In this document: positions 14,843 to 23,710 of the stretch, piece by piece
Layout: each line of letters opens with the position of its first letter
How positions within the stretch are numbered: the first letter of the stretch is position 1
From: an uncultured Parafilimonas sp.
GTDB taxonomy: Bacteria > Bacteroidota > Bacteroidia > Chitinophagales > Chitinophagaceae
Direction of reading: 5' to 3'
NCBI GenBank assembly: GCA_937892395.1
Contig: CALAGJ010000138.1
Span: 1-41,558 of the forward strand
DNA: 41,558 nt
Translations under genes and position numbers: made by a program
The notes under the pieces: generated by a model
Databases searched by the model: none
What the model was told of the DNA's origin: nothing
The model's input: only the letters and a program-made list of their open reading frames with translations

Positions 14843-15058
14843 ATGGATAATAAAATACCTGAGCATATAGGGCCGCCGCCAATGAGGCCACTACGAATTG
14901 AAGAAACACCCACTGAGATAGCATTCCAAAAAGCAAAAGAATTTGATGCAATAGCAGGATTTTTTCAGGAAACATGGAGAAGAAAACATGGGTGTAAGGA
15001 ACCACTGTTAAGTAGTGAAGGAATACTAATGAGGTATCAAATAAACTTATGCGATTGA
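14843..15058 (+). CDS. 71-residue hypothetical protein
   Basis: Starts MDNKIPEHIGPPPMRPL, a proline-rich N-terminus, then a charged helix (about residues 22-50). No motif, membrane segment or signal peptide is visible. Coding is supported by tight spacing to its neighbour. Function unknown. Confidence 0.5.
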   Translation: MDNKIPEHIGPPPMRPLRIEETPTEIAFQKAKEFDAIAGFFQETWRRKHGCKEPLLSSEGILMRYQINLCD

Positions 15059-15098
15059 GCTTCGGTTATTATTGCTCACTTAGAAAAAACAATATAGT

Positions 15099-15350
15099 AT
15101 GACAAAAGAAACAATCCAATGGTGCGCAGATAACATAGACATCTGGGAGCGACAGAAGCAAACCAATGATAAGCATTTAAACGCCGCTGAAATGGACATG
15201 CTGCGCAAGATTTCAAAAGAAGTTGATGGCGATGATACAGACTTAACGCCAAACTGTTTACGATGCAGGCAGAAGCTTATTAAGGTAATCTTTGAGCAGT
15301 ACGAAAAAGAAATTTCAACAGTAGAAACAAATCAACTCGAATGCGAATAG
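15099..15350 (+). CDS. Small phage protein with Cys pair
   Basis: An 83-residue acidic protein: TKETIQWCADNIDIWERQK at the start and CLRCRQKLIKVIFEQYEKE near residues 54-72. This layout recurs in uncharacterised phage proteins. Zinc binding by C54/C57 is possible but a second Cys pair is not obvious. Function unknown. Confidence 0.6.
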   Translation: MTKETIQWCADNIDIWERQKQTNDKHLNAAEMDMLRKISKEVDGDDTDLTPNCLRCRQKLIKVIFEQYEKEISTVETNQLECE

Positions 15351-15463
15351 CAAAATTTATAGGCCGGTTAATTGCGCTGCCAATTGCTTTTATAATTATT
15401 CAATCAAAAGCTTTAATAAGCATGGCTAATTATGTACGCCAAACATTCTTATTCAAAGATTGA
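15341..15463 (+). CDS. 40-residue membrane microprotein
   Basis: Starts at an ATG that overlaps the previous gene by 10 bases; MRIAKFIGRLIALPIAFIII gives a single membrane segment with a basic N-terminus, followed by a short polar tail. Its TGA overlaps the next ATG as TGATG. The double overlap supports translation. Role unknown; a small inner-membrane effector is possible. Confidence 0.5.
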   Translation: MRIAKFIGRLIALPIAFIIIQSKALISMANYVRQTFLFKD

Positions 15464-15648
15464 TGCAAACCATTGAGATAATAAACGGGCCACTAAGGGG
15501 AAAGATCAAAGAAATTGATTCCCGGTATATCAGAGCCTTTGTTTATTATACTCAGGTAACATTTGAAGGTGTGGCGGCTGGTAAGTATTTCTTTGAACGG
15601 GTAAAGGAAACAATACAATTTAAGCAGGTATTTTATGAACAGTGTTAA
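15463..15648 (+). CDS. 61-residue hypothetical protein
   Basis: Start chosen at the ATG of TGATG (a TTG one codon earlier is also open). The product, MQTIEIINGPLRGKIKEIDS..., looks like a small beta-barrel (alternating strands, GxxRGK pattern). No family can be named. Confidence 0.5.
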   Translation: MQTIEIINGPLRGKIKEIDSRYIRAFVYYTQVTFEGVAAGKYFFERVKETIQFKQVFYEQC

Positions 15649-15658
15649 ATAAATCAAC

Positions 15659-15991
15659 ATGGGCAAAGCAAAACAATTAAAAATTATTCGCCGGGCCGCT
15701 GCTGCATTACCGGCAATGAGTATTGAAAGAATGGTTAGTGAAGTATTGCCAGGTTCAGAACTTATCGCAAACGGTATGATTGAAACGAAAGAGGGCGCTT
15801 TAGTTGAGCCGGGTAAAAAGTACCGTTTCTTTCATCCTCAACCTGTTCCTATCGATCATGCAAAAGAAATGAAAAAAATGTACCTTAAGCATGGCGGCAA
15901 TGGTGTTGTTGCCTATGTGAAAGCGGCAAAAAGAAAAGAGGCACAATTAAAAGCAGAGTATGACAGTAAAGCAATACAAGCATCTCAATAG
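15659..15991 (+). CDS. Hypothetical protein
   Basis: A 110-residue basic protein: an N-terminal helix (GKAKQLKIIRRAAAALPAMS), a central beta-like part with KKYRFFHPQPVPIDHAKEMKK, and a Lys/Ala-rich C-terminal helix. No family is recognised. Its 3' end overlaps the next gene by 32 bases in another frame. Confidence 0.6.
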   Translation: MGKAKQLKIIRRAAAALPAMSIERMVSEVLPGSELIANGMIETKEGALVEPGKKYRFFHPQPVPIDHAKEMKKMYLKHGGNGVVAYVKAAKRKEAQLKAEYDSKAIQASQ

Positions 15992-16607
15992 TTTATTCGA
16001 GCAATACCCGGATGATACTGAAAGATTAGCTTATTCAGTTTGCTACTTGTATAATCTTGAAGAACAGGAGGTGAATTTAATGAAGCCAGAAAGGTTTGTG
16101 AAGTATTGCGACAGGTTACAAAAGGAATTGCAAATAAAATCGGTATCAGATAAGCGCTTTGAAACAGATGCGACAAAGATAACAGCGGGGCAATTGCTTG
16201 AATGTTTAAAGTGGATGGAAACGGGGCCAGTTGAACAATTACACAAGATTGCCGCGTCTATTTTAAAAAAGCGGGGCAAACATATTGAAGATTCAGAACA
16301 GATGTTGAATGAAGATATTAAAGCGGTTTATCAATCTGTAATGGAATTCTTAACATCTTTTAACAGCCTCTTTGAAAAATTTAAGTGGTTATTTGCTGCA
16401 CCGATTGACGAAGATGATAAGGTGAAAACAACGCATCCTTTTATTAAAAATTTCGGGTGGGTTTTTTCAGCGAAAGAAGTATCAAATCATTTAGGTATAA
16501 CTTTGAATGAAACCTTTAAGATTTCATCTGTTGAGTTTCTTAATGCTTTGGTGTACCTGAAATCTAAAGGTCAATATGATAAATGGGTGAGTAAACAAAA
16601 AACATAA
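15960..16607 (+). CDS. Possible tail assembly or virion-associated protein
   Basis: A 215-residue helical protein: TVKQYKHLNSLFEQYPDDTE opens it, and a second conserved-looking block, HPFIKNFGWVFSAKEVSNHLGI, lies at about residues 158-179. Location upstream of the neck and tail genes is where tail assembly chaperones usually sit, and the helical make-up fits; there is no proof. The stop overlaps the next start (TAATG). Confidence 0.5.
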   Translation: MTVKQYKHLNSLFEQYPDDTERLAYSVCYLYNLEEQEVNLMKPERFVKYCDRLQKELQIKSVSDKRFETDATKITAGQLLECLKWMETGPVEQLHKIAASILKKRGKHIEDSEQMLNEDIKAVYQSVMEFLTSFNSLFEKFKWLFAAPIDEDDKVKTTHPFIKNFGWVFSAKEVSNHLGITLNETFKISSVEFLNALVYLKSKGQYDKWVSKQKT

Positions 16608-16762
16608 TGGCTAAAATTTTTCCAAGAAAGTACGCTAATCATTGGGTAGGAATTTCAAAGTTTTTTAAAGCAGGGTTAGCCTGCTTTTATCCGTTTATAA
16701 AAGCACCTTTACCAAAGAAGGATAACAAGGAAAAAGAAGATGCTGAAGTAATAATAAACTAA
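16607..16762 (+). CDS. 51-residue hypothetical protein
   Basis: MAKIFPRKYANHWVGISKFF...; a basic, aromatic N-terminus with a Lys/Glu-rich tail. It is joined to both neighbours by TAATG overlaps at 16605-16609 and 16760-16764, which strongly suggests that it is translated. It could be the second product of a tail-chaperone pair, but no slippery site was recognised. Confidence 0.55.
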   Translation: MAKIFPRKYANHWVGISKFFKAGLACFYPFIKAPLPKKDNKEKEDAEVIIN

Positions 16763-17427
16763 TGCCAACACGTTCAATAAATAGTTCACAGCTTCATCAA
16801 ATCAATAACGGTAAGTTAGACCAGTTATTGAATGACACCGGCAATTCAAGCGATTACGGAGTTGTCAAGTTTGAAGATTTGGCAAATACCCTGGCTTATG
16901 TTGCTGCGGTGTATGTTGACAAATTAAGCAATCAATTGAACGCTGCGGATTCAACAAGTAGCGGAGCACTGGCAGATAAAACTATTCCTTTAGATGTTCA
17001 GGTATTTGGCACCGTTTACAGTTGTGAGATCCAAACATTAAAGTATGCGAAGTTTATTGATGAAGGTGTAAGCGGGTGGGCGAAAAACAGAGGTAGCCAG
17101 TTTAGTTTTAAAAAATCAGATCGAAAGCGCGGTGAACCATTTACCGGGAAAAGTGATTTCGTTGACAGTATCAAAGCTTACTTAATCCGTGAAGGTTCTT
17201 TTGCAACGGTTAAGAATAAGATCACGGTATCAGCAAAAGAAACAAAGCGTAAAAAGATTACCGATACAACAACACAGGCGGCAATAAGAGTTGCTTACAT
17301 GATTAAACGGCAGGGTATAGCACCGACGCATTACTGGCAGAAAGCAACGGAAGAAATGACGGAAGTCGTACAGCGTGAATTTGCCGCTGCGCTCCGTGTT
17401 GATATTATTAATAACTTTGGAAACTGA
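16762..17427 (+). CDS. Head-tail connector / neck protein (HK97 gp10-like)
   Basis: A 221-residue protein resembling tail-completion or neck proteins: YAKFIDEGVSGW (about residues 94-105), and near the end VAYMIKRQGIAPTHYWQKATEEM (about 175-197), similar to the KxxGIxPTxF motif of that family. These proteins join the head portal to the tail tube. It is the first of the tail-side structural genes and is followed by a repeated palindromic element. Confidence 0.6.
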   Translation: MPTRSINSSQLHQINNGKLDQLLNDTGNSSDYGVVKFEDLANTLAYVAAVYVDKLSNQLNAADSTSSGALADKTIPLDVQVFGTVYSCEIQTLKYAKFIDEGVSGWAKNRGSQFSFKKSDRKRGEPFTGKSDFVDSIKAYLIREGSFATVKNKITVSAKETKRKKITDTTTQAAIRVAYMIKRQGIAPTHYWQKATEEMTEVVQREFAAALRVDIINNFGN

Positions 17428-17433
17428 TAAAGC

Positions 17434-17477
17434 CTTTTTTTTGTTAATTAATGCTAAATAATTTAGCAAACCAATAT
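17434..17477 (+). repeat. Palindromic element, copy 1 (possible late promoter or operator)
   Basis: An eight-T run, then TGCTAAATAATTTAGCA (17452-17468), a perfect 17-base palindrome, then AAACCAATAT. A closely similar stretch lies at 24609-24650, upstream of the capsid gene, and a third at 30551-30580. Each lies at the head of a structural-gene block. Regulatory function is inferred from position only. Confidence 0.55.
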
Positions 17478-17482
17478 CCGAA

Positions 17483-18559
17483 ATGACAATAACCGCATAT
17501 CCACCGGCTTATTCAAGCGTGAATGATTTTCTCGTTTGGACTTGTTACGATGCAAACAGCATAGATGTAACAAAATTGAATTATCAATATATTGGTGAAG
17601 TGTGGATTGGCGGGATAAAAGTTTATTCAGCAAAGGTTTATCCAAACCCTACAACCAATTACGGGATCTTTAATTTTGGTAATGTTATCCGTGAATACAT
17701 TAAGGCCGCGCTTCAATCTGAAATGGGGCAGGGTATTTTCGCAATTGATGTAATTGTTAAGGTTCGTGAGACTTATTTAGTTGGCACTACGCAAACAACC
17801 TCAGCGACAACGGACGATAGCACAAGAACATTTTTCAATCATTATAATGGCAGAATAAATGATTTTACTTTATTTTCTGCTTATGCCAATAAACCAGCAA
17901 CCAGCAGGCCGCTAACGATTGAACTATTCAGCACAACAACAACTTATTATCTTCCATACTTTGCCACAACAACAACGCCTTTTAACGTTGTGATTAACGG
18001 GGCCACAACCACAATAACGCCAACGGTTGCAAATACGATACAGAATATTAATATCGCAGTGGGTGCAACCTCTGATTATACGGTTGTGCTTGGCGGGGTT
18101 ACTTATAATGTAAAGGTTATATGTGAAACGATTTATACAAAGTATGCTTTGCACTTTTTAAACAAGTATGGCGGCTTTGAAAGTATGAGCTTTCACAAGG
18201 TTTCAAAAACCACTACAAATATTGAACGCAAGGAATGGCAACAGTTACCATACAGGGTTGACGGAAGCGGGGTTGTATCTGTTAAGTCAGGATCAATCAT
18301 GCATCCTCAGCGAAGCATGTTCGGGATTAAGTACACGGAAAAATTAAAGGTAAGCACCGATCTTTTAGGGGATGATGAATATATCTGGCTTTCACAGTTG
18401 GTAAACAGCCCTTTAGTTTATTTGGATGATGCCGGTACACTTTACCCGGTTGTGATTGCCGAAACGAATTATGATTATAAGCAGGTGGTTGTTGACGGGT
18501 TAAATAACCTTATGGTTAACCTGGAATTTGGATCTTCTTACAAAAGTCAATTTCAGTAA
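17483..18559 (+). CDS. Virion structural protein (tail)
   Basis: A 358-residue Thr/Asn/Tyr-rich beta protein beginning MTITAYPPAYSSVNDFLVWTC. The middle (about residues 130-215) is Thr-rich and looks like an immunoglobulin-like or carbohydrate-binding insert; the last 120 residues contain KYGGFESMSFHKVSKT and end GSSYKSQFQ. The pattern is common in uncharacterised tail proteins of Bacteroidota phages. Location between connector and tape measure supports a tail or baseplate role. Confidence 0.6.
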   Translation: MTITAYPPAYSSVNDFLVWTCYDANSIDVTKLNYQYIGEVWIGGIKVYSAKVYPNPTTNYGIFNFGNVIREYIKAALQSEMGQGIFAIDVIVKVRETYLVGTTQTTSATTDDSTRTFFNHYNGRINDFTLFSAYANKPATSRPLTIELFSTTTTYYLPYFATTTTPFNVVINGATTTITPTVANTIQNINIAVGATSDYTVVLGGVTYNVKVICETIYTKYALHFLNKYGGFESMSFHKVSKTTTNIERKEWQQLPYRVDGSGVVSVKSGSIMHPQRSMFGIKYTEKLKVSTDLLGDDEYIWLSQLVNSPLVYLDDAGTLYPVVIAETNYDYKQVVVDGLNNLMVNLEFGSSYKSQFQ

Positions 18560-18560
18560 T

Positions 18561-20636
18561 ATGATGCAGCTATTTGTTGAGGGGTACGAATTAGATATAA
18601 GCGAAAGTATAAGCGCATTATTAACTTTTTCTATTGATGATATAAGACCAACGGACGCACAGGGTAATTCAACTTTTGCAAGTAAAAATTCAACGTTCAG
18701 TAAAACTATTGTTTTGCCGGGGACCAAATTAAACAATGCTTTCTTTGGTAATATTTTCGATGTATCAGCCGCCAATGATTACGATCCGGCAAAGAAAAAC
18801 GCTAACATAAATTTCAATCCCGCTGTTTCTGCATCTGCTTATATTTTCAATGATAACATACAATGCTTTAAAGGTATTCTAAGGCTCATGCAGGTGAATA
18901 ATGTTGACGGAATGATAGATTATGAAGTGGTTGTATTTGGCGAACTTGGCGGCCTTATCTCAGCTTTGAATAATAAGAAATTAGAGGAACTTGATTTTTC
19001 CGCTTACGATCACGTTTACAACGAAACGAATATTGAAAATAGCTGGGATAATGACAATGGCGGGTCCGGTTATTATTATCCGCTTACTGATTATGGTACT
19101 TACTCAACAGGTAAACATGATTGGAAAATTGGAACGTTCAGGCCCGCTTTATTTGCAAAAGAATACCTGGATAAAATGTTTGAGGCTGCAGGATATACGT
19201 ACACCTCAGCTTTGTTCAGCACAGATAGATTTTTGAGGCAGATTATCCCGCATAATCAAAAGGTATTAAGTACAGCAACATCATTGTTACTAACAGCGTC
19301 ACGGGCAACAAATCAAACCGTAATATCTTACGCAACAACAAACACAGCGCGGTTAAATTTCCCTACATTCAGCGGGGGCTTATTTACACCGGACGCAACA
19401 CCGGCAAATAGATTTACTTATACCGGGGCGGCAATACTTACAACAGTAGATTTTAGCTTAGCTTACAATTATTTAACCAATTCAAACACGATTGCTTTTG
19501 AACTTCAAAAAAATGGTTCAGTAATAGCAAGTAAAACAATCCCAAATATAGGCGGCGCGACGCTTTCGAGCGGGTGGTCGGATTCCGTGAATGTATCATT
19601 AACAACAGGTGATTATCTTGAATTTTGGGTAACCGTAAGTAGTTCAATAACAAACTACAGTTTCACATTTACTTCAGGCACACTTACAATAAATGCAGCG
19701 GCAAGTATTCCCGTTCCAATAAGTTACGGCGATACAGTAACGATGAATGATTCAATCCCGAAAAATATCCTTCAGGTGGATTTCTTTTCATGGATTGTAA
19801 AGCTTTTTAACTTGTACGTTTATGAAGATCAAAACGATAATAAGACTTTAAAAATAGAACCGTTCATAGATTTCTTTGCCTCTGCATCTTCAGAAGATTG
19901 GAGTAGTAAAATTGACCGGAGCAAGGCGATTAAGGTTAAACCAATGAGTGAACTTAACGCAAAATTTTATGAGTTCAATTTTAAATCAGACAGCGATTAT
20001 TATAACGACTTGTACACAAAAAGGTATAACCAAACATACGGCAGTTACATATATGACAGCCAATATGAATTCGCAGTAAATAAACAGACTTGTGAAATTG
20101 GTTTTTCCGGTACTGTGTTGGTAGGTTATGGCGGAGAAGATAAAGTTTACAGCACAATATTTAAAAGCAGCAACGGAAACGAAGAAACAATTGATAGTAA
20201 TATCAGAATACTTCAGGCAAGAAAAATAACAGGGGTTTCCAGTTGGGCTTTAAAGAATGCCGCCGGATCTTCGACTTATGCCAGTTACACAAAATACGGA
20301 TATGCGGGGCATTTAGACGATCCCGATAACCCGGCTAATGATAATCAATTCGGCGTACCAAAAGAGTTGTTCTTTGCGCTTGTAACCGGGGCATTGAATG
20401 TAAATCAGTTCAATGTTTATTGGAGTGCTTACATGGCAGAGATTACAAACAAAGATTCACGATTGGTTACATGTACTGCAAAATTGGATTACAAAGACAT
20501 TTATAATCTTGATTTCAGCAAGTACAAATATGTGGATGGTAATTTATTCAGGTTGAATAAAATTGTGGATTTTAATACCACAAAGGAAGACACATGTACG
20601 GTTGAGCTTATAAAACTCATTAGCAAAATTTATTAA
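18561..20636 (+). CDS. Large virion structural protein (tail/baseplate)
   Basis: I take the ATG at 18561, just after the previous stop, giving 691 residues; a TTG upstream is open but lies inside the previous gene. The N-terminus (MMQLFVEGYELDISESISALLTFSIDD) and the block SKTIVLPGTKLNNAFFGNIFDVSA are typical of a tail protein with a distal-tail-like first domain. A later Thr/Ser-rich region (about 260-390) resembles a carbohydrate-binding insert. Between it and the tape measure there is one base. Confidence 0.65.
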   Translation: MMQLFVEGYELDISESISALLTFSIDDIRPTDAQGNSTFASKNSTFSKTIVLPGTKLNNAFFGNIFDVSAANDYDPAKKNANINFNPAVSASAYIFNDNIQCFKGILRLMQVNNVDGMIDYEVVVFGELGGLISALNNKKLEELDFSAYDHVYNETNIENSWDNDNGGSGYYYPLTDYGTYSTGKHDWKIGTFRPALFAKEYLDKMFEAAGYTYTSALFSTDRFLRQIIPHNQKVLSTATSLLLTASRATNQTVISYATTNTARLNFPTFSGGLFTPDATPANRFTYTGAAILTTVDFSLAYNYLTNSNTIAFELQKNGSVIASKTIPNIGGATLSSGWSDSVNVSLTTGDYLEFWVTVSSSITNYSFTFTSGTLTINAAASIPVPISYGDTVTMNDSIPKNILQVDFFSWIVKLFNLYVYEDQNDNKTLKIEPFIDFFASASSEDWSSKIDRSKAIKVKPMSELNAKFYEFNFKSDSDYYNDLYTKRYNQTYGSYIYDSQYEFAVNKQTCEIGFSGTVLVGYGGEDKVYSTIFKSSNGNEETIDSNIRILQARKITGVSSWALKNAAGSSTYASYTKYGYAGHLDDPDNPANDNQFGVPKELFFALVTGALNVNQFNVYWSAYMAEITNKDSRLVTCTAKLDYKDIYNLDFSKYKYVDGNLFRLNKIVDFNTTKEDTCTVELIKLISKIY

Positions 20637-20637
20637 T

Positions 20638-22467
20638 ATGTCAGACGTAGAAATAAAAGGTAAGATTTCCGTTGATACCGGAACGAGTACGAAAAGTATC
20701 AACGAAATGAATCAGGCTATTAAGGACGCAAAAAAAGCCCTTAATGAAGCAAAGGTTGGAAGCCAGGAATATACAGAAGCGCAAAAGAAATTAACCGACG
20801 CTCAAAAGGAAATGGAGCAATCCACTAATAAGGGCGGCGGGGCTTTCGATGTGCTTAAAAACAAAATTCAAAACACAGTACCGGCTTTAAAGGGAGCAGA
20901 GGAAGGCGGAAAAGGGTTCTTAAATACATTGCGGGCGCTTGCTGCAAATCCTATCATATTAATACTTACTGCTTTAGTTGCAATTCTTGAAGTTGTTTAT
21001 AAAGCTTTTGCAAATACTTTTGAAGGCGGCGAAAAGATTGAACAGGTTTTTGCCGGAATAAAAGCAGCCGGGCAAGCTTTACTTGATAGCCTTTCAAAAA
21101 TTGGCGACGCTATTTATAAAGTATTCACGTTTGATTTTAGCGGCGCATTGGATGATATTAAAGAAGTTGGAAACGCGGCTGCAGATGCTTATAATAAAAT
21201 GGCCGACCTAACCAAACAATCACAACAGCTTGCAAGAGATCAGGCTACGAATGATTTAGAGCAGGCAGAAAGAGAAAAAAGGCTGGCAATATTGCGTGAA
21301 CAGGCGGGCGATGATACAATTCCTATTGCAAAAAGAAAGGCGGCTTTGCAGGACTTAAAAAAGGATAGTGAGCAGAACGCAAAGGACGATATTGAATTAG
21401 CAAGAAAGGTTGCGGAAAATAAAATCGCTCAGCTTACTTTAGAGAAAGACGGAGATAAAAAGAACTTCATTGAAATTCAAAAAATAAAAGCCGACCAAAT
21501 AAGGGTTGAAACACAGAACGCGAATGAGCTTCGCAGGATCGATAAGCAAATAACCAGTACTGAAAGACAAGAAATTCAGGAACGCGAGCAGGCCGCGAAA
21601 GAAGCCGCTGCCAAGCAAAAAGAACGCAACGCAAAGAAGTTGGAAGATGCTAAAGAATTAGCCCGTAAACTTACTGAAGCTGAAAAAATAGAAGATGCAG
21701 CAAGAGAAAAAACCGGAGCTGATGACCGTGCATTTCAATTGAATAAATTAAAAAAACAATTCGACCAGGACGCTTTAATTCTTGCGCAACAGGGAGTAAG
21801 TAATTTAAAACTTCGTGAGGCATATTTAAAGCAAGTTCAGGCTTTGGAAGAAAAGTATGCAAAGCAAGATGCAGAAGAAAAGAAAGCAGCAGATGCCGCT
21901 GAAATTCAGAACCAAAAAGATAAACTTGGTAAACTTTCGATCACAAAATTAGAATACGCCAACGCTGATATTCAAATCAGTAAATTAAGTGAGGAACAAA
22001 AAAAGCAAATCAATGAATCAGAAATACAGGGGCTTAATGCAATCGGAGATATTATAGGCAAACAAACCGCAGTTGGTAAAGGACTTGCTATTGCTACGGC
22101 TACAATAAACACCTTTCAGGGTGCAACAGAAGCGTTAAAACAAAAATCAACATTACCGTCTCCCTGGGATGTTGTTGCAAAGGTTGCAAATGTTGCCGCT
22201 GTTATTGCAACGGGTTTTAAATCGATTAAAGCAATCACTGCGGTAAATGTTCCCGGTGGTGGTGGTTCTGGCGGTTCGCCTTCAGCGCCTACAATATCAG
22301 CGCCTATATTACCAACGCAGACTTCAACCAGCTTAGATAGCGCAAGTATTCAGGGCGTAGGTAATGCAGCCGCAGCGGGGGCCGGAAGGGTATTTGTTTT
22401 AGATTCAGATGTGCAGGATAGTGCTGAACGCAACGCAAAAATCAACAGGGCGGCAAGGTTGGGTTAA
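20638..22467 (+). CDS. Tail tape measure protein
   Basis: A 609-residue protein with long coiled-coil stretches (Ala/Glu/Lys/Gln-rich, about residues 18-60 and 195-460), a hydrophobic segment LAANPIILILTALVAILEVVY (about 101-121), a second apolar stretch near 495-550, and a Gly/Ser-rich C-terminus. This is the usual make-up of a tape measure, which sets tail length and helps DNA entry. At about 0.15 nm per residue it would predict a tail near 90 nm; this is a family rule of thumb. Its 3' end overlaps the leftward gene by 4 bases. Confidence 0.88.
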   Translation: MSDVEIKGKISVDTGTSTKSINEMNQAIKDAKKALNEAKVGSQEYTEAQKKLTDAQKEMEQSTNKGGGAFDVLKNKIQNTVPALKGAEEGGKGFLNTLRALAANPIILILTALVAILEVVYKAFANTFEGGEKIEQVFAGIKAAGQALLDSLSKIGDAIYKVFTFDFSGALDDIKEVGNAAADAYNKMADLTKQSQQLARDQATNDLEQAEREKRLAILREQAGDDTIPIAKRKAALQDLKKDSEQNAKDDIELARKVAENKIAQLTLEKDGDKKNFIEIQKIKADQIRVETQNANELRRIDKQITSTERQEIQEREQAAKEAAAKQKERNAKKLEDAKELARKLTEAEKIEDAAREKTGADDRAFQLNKLKKQFDQDALILAQQGVSNLKLREAYLKQVQALEEKYAKQDAEEKKAADAAEIQNQKDKLGKLSITKLEYANADIQISKLSEEQKKQINESEIQGLNAIGDIIGKQTAVGKGLAIATATINTFQGATEALKQKSTLPSPWDVVAKVANVAAVIATGFKSIKAITAVNVPGGGGSGGSPSAPTISAPILPTQTSTSLDSASIQGVGNAAAAGAGRVFVLDSDVQDSAERNAKINRAARLG

Positions 22468-23009
22468 TCTTTTAAAAGTTGTTTTGTTTTTTCGTCAAAT
22501 TTCAAACCATGTAACGGGCATTGAATAACGCCGTTAACCGCATTTACTTGTGATAATTCGTAACCTCTATGTGGGCATTTCCCTTTGTAAATGCAATTAT
22601 GTTTCAGCTTACTATTACTGATTTGCTCTGACTCGGTGTTGTATAAAAAATGCTCACTAATAACAGGTAATAAAATGTAAACCAGTTCGCCGTCAATATT
22701 AAGTTCAGGTCTTAAATTATCCGCAAAAATATGCCTTGAATGCGATCTAAAAGAAATGCCGACTTTCTTTCCTTTTCTTGTTAGTTTGAAATTGTGGTTT
22801 ATAAATCTAAAGTCTGCATGGTAATGGATTTCATTTTGTCCGTTCTCTTTATCGTTGTGCGGGTGATTTATAACAGGGGTAATATATTCAACATATTTTC
22901 TGTTTAAATCTTCATACTCTTTTCTTACAATACAAGGGACTAAAAACTTTTCACCAACACGTAGCGGCCTTTTTATTTCATCTACTTTTTGATAAATAGT
23001 AGTACTCAT
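22464..23009 (-). CDS. Rieske [2Fe-2S]-type protein, leftward in late region
   Basis: I chose the ATG at 23009 (181 residues); a TTG 4 codons upstream is open. The C-terminal domain holds the Rieske ligands C145-x-H147 and C164-xx-H167, written KCPHRG ... QCPLHGLKF, with 16 residues between H147 and C164, as in true Rieske clusters. Upstream lies a His-rich segment (HPHNDKENGQNEIHYH, about residues 49-64). There are no oxygenase or cytochrome partners nearby. It is the only leftward gene in the late region, so it is a probable moron gene with its own promoter. A TATCTTTG box on the minus strand (23019-23026) could serve. Confidence 0.8.
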   Translation of the reverse strand: MSTTIYQKVDEIKRPLRVGEKFLVPCIVRKEYEDLNRKYVEYITPVINHPHNDKENGQNEIHYHADFRFINHNFKLTRKGKKVGISFRSHSRHIFADNLRPELNIDGELVYILLPVISEHFLYNTESEQISNSKLKHNCIYKGKCPHRGYELSQVNAVNGVIQCPLHGLKFDEKTKQLLKD

Positions 23010-23018
23010 TTGATTGCT

Positions 23019-23026
23019 CAAAGATA
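23019..23026 (-). promoter_or_regulatory. Possible -7 box for the Rieske-type gene
   Basis: TATCTTTG on the minus strand matches TAnnTTTG. It is only about 10 bases from the ATG, so the transcript would have almost no leader; no well-placed TTTG at -33 is visible. Weak evidence. Confidence 0.3.
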
Positions 23027-23101
23027 GCTATTTTAGTATTGCATTACTAAGAAGTTTAGCAAACTGCTTTTCATTATTTATACCCTGTTTAACTTTACAC
23101 A

Positions 23102-23710
23102 ATGAGTTTACCAGTGTATCAATTGTTGATAGATGAATCTGATAATAGTCAGGTTTCTGTATCTGCAATGGCACTGGTTGATAAACCCGCAGTTGAAAGA
23201 AACTTCTTAGCCTTTAAAGAACAGAAGCGAGAAGTTTTTGCAACGGTTGACGATGAAAGAATGATTATATCAGGCCTCGCCATCGCTGCAAATGAATTGA
23301 TTTATCGCAAAGATGAACAGTTTGGCGAGTACAATATTTTCTTCGCACCCGAAACAGTTTATAAAATAGCACAGAAGTTTTTTGCTCTTGGCTATAATAA
23401 CAATTTCAATATTATGCATGACCCTGAAATGAAAGTTGAAGGGGTTACAATATTTGAAAGTTTTATCTGCGATGATACCAGGGGGATAGCACCAATGAAA
23501 GGCTTTGAAGATGCACCGCAAGGTAGCTGGTTTATATCTGCTAAAGTGAATAATCCTAAAGTTTGGGAAGCAATCAAAACAGGTTTAGTAAAAGGGTTCT
23601 CAGTTGAAGGTTTATTTAACTATCAAAAAGAAGGCGAGCCAGAAACAGAAACTTTAACCGCAGAAGAATACAACGAATTCGAGGAAATCTTAAATATAAC
23701 ACAAAAATGA
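23102..23710 (+). CDS. XkdF-like prohead maturation protease
   Basis: A 202-residue protein of the XkdF type, serine proteases that trim the capsid scaffold. Candidate catalytic residues are His106 (NIMHDPE) and Ser167 (VKGFSVEG), both in the expected contexts. The N-terminal SAMALVDKPAVERNF segment also matches the family. It overlaps the scaffold gene by 4 bases, the usual protease-scaffold-capsid order. Confidence 0.85.
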   Translation: MSLPVYQLLIDESDNSQVSVSAMALVDKPAVERNFLAFKEQKREVFATVDDERMIISGLAIAANELIYRKDEQFGEYNIFFAPETVYKIAQKFFALGYNNNFNIMHDPEMKVEGVTIFESFICDDTRGIAPMKGFEDAPQGSWFISAKVNNPKVWEAIKTGLVKGFSVEGLFNYQKEGEPETETLTAEEYNEFEEILNITQK

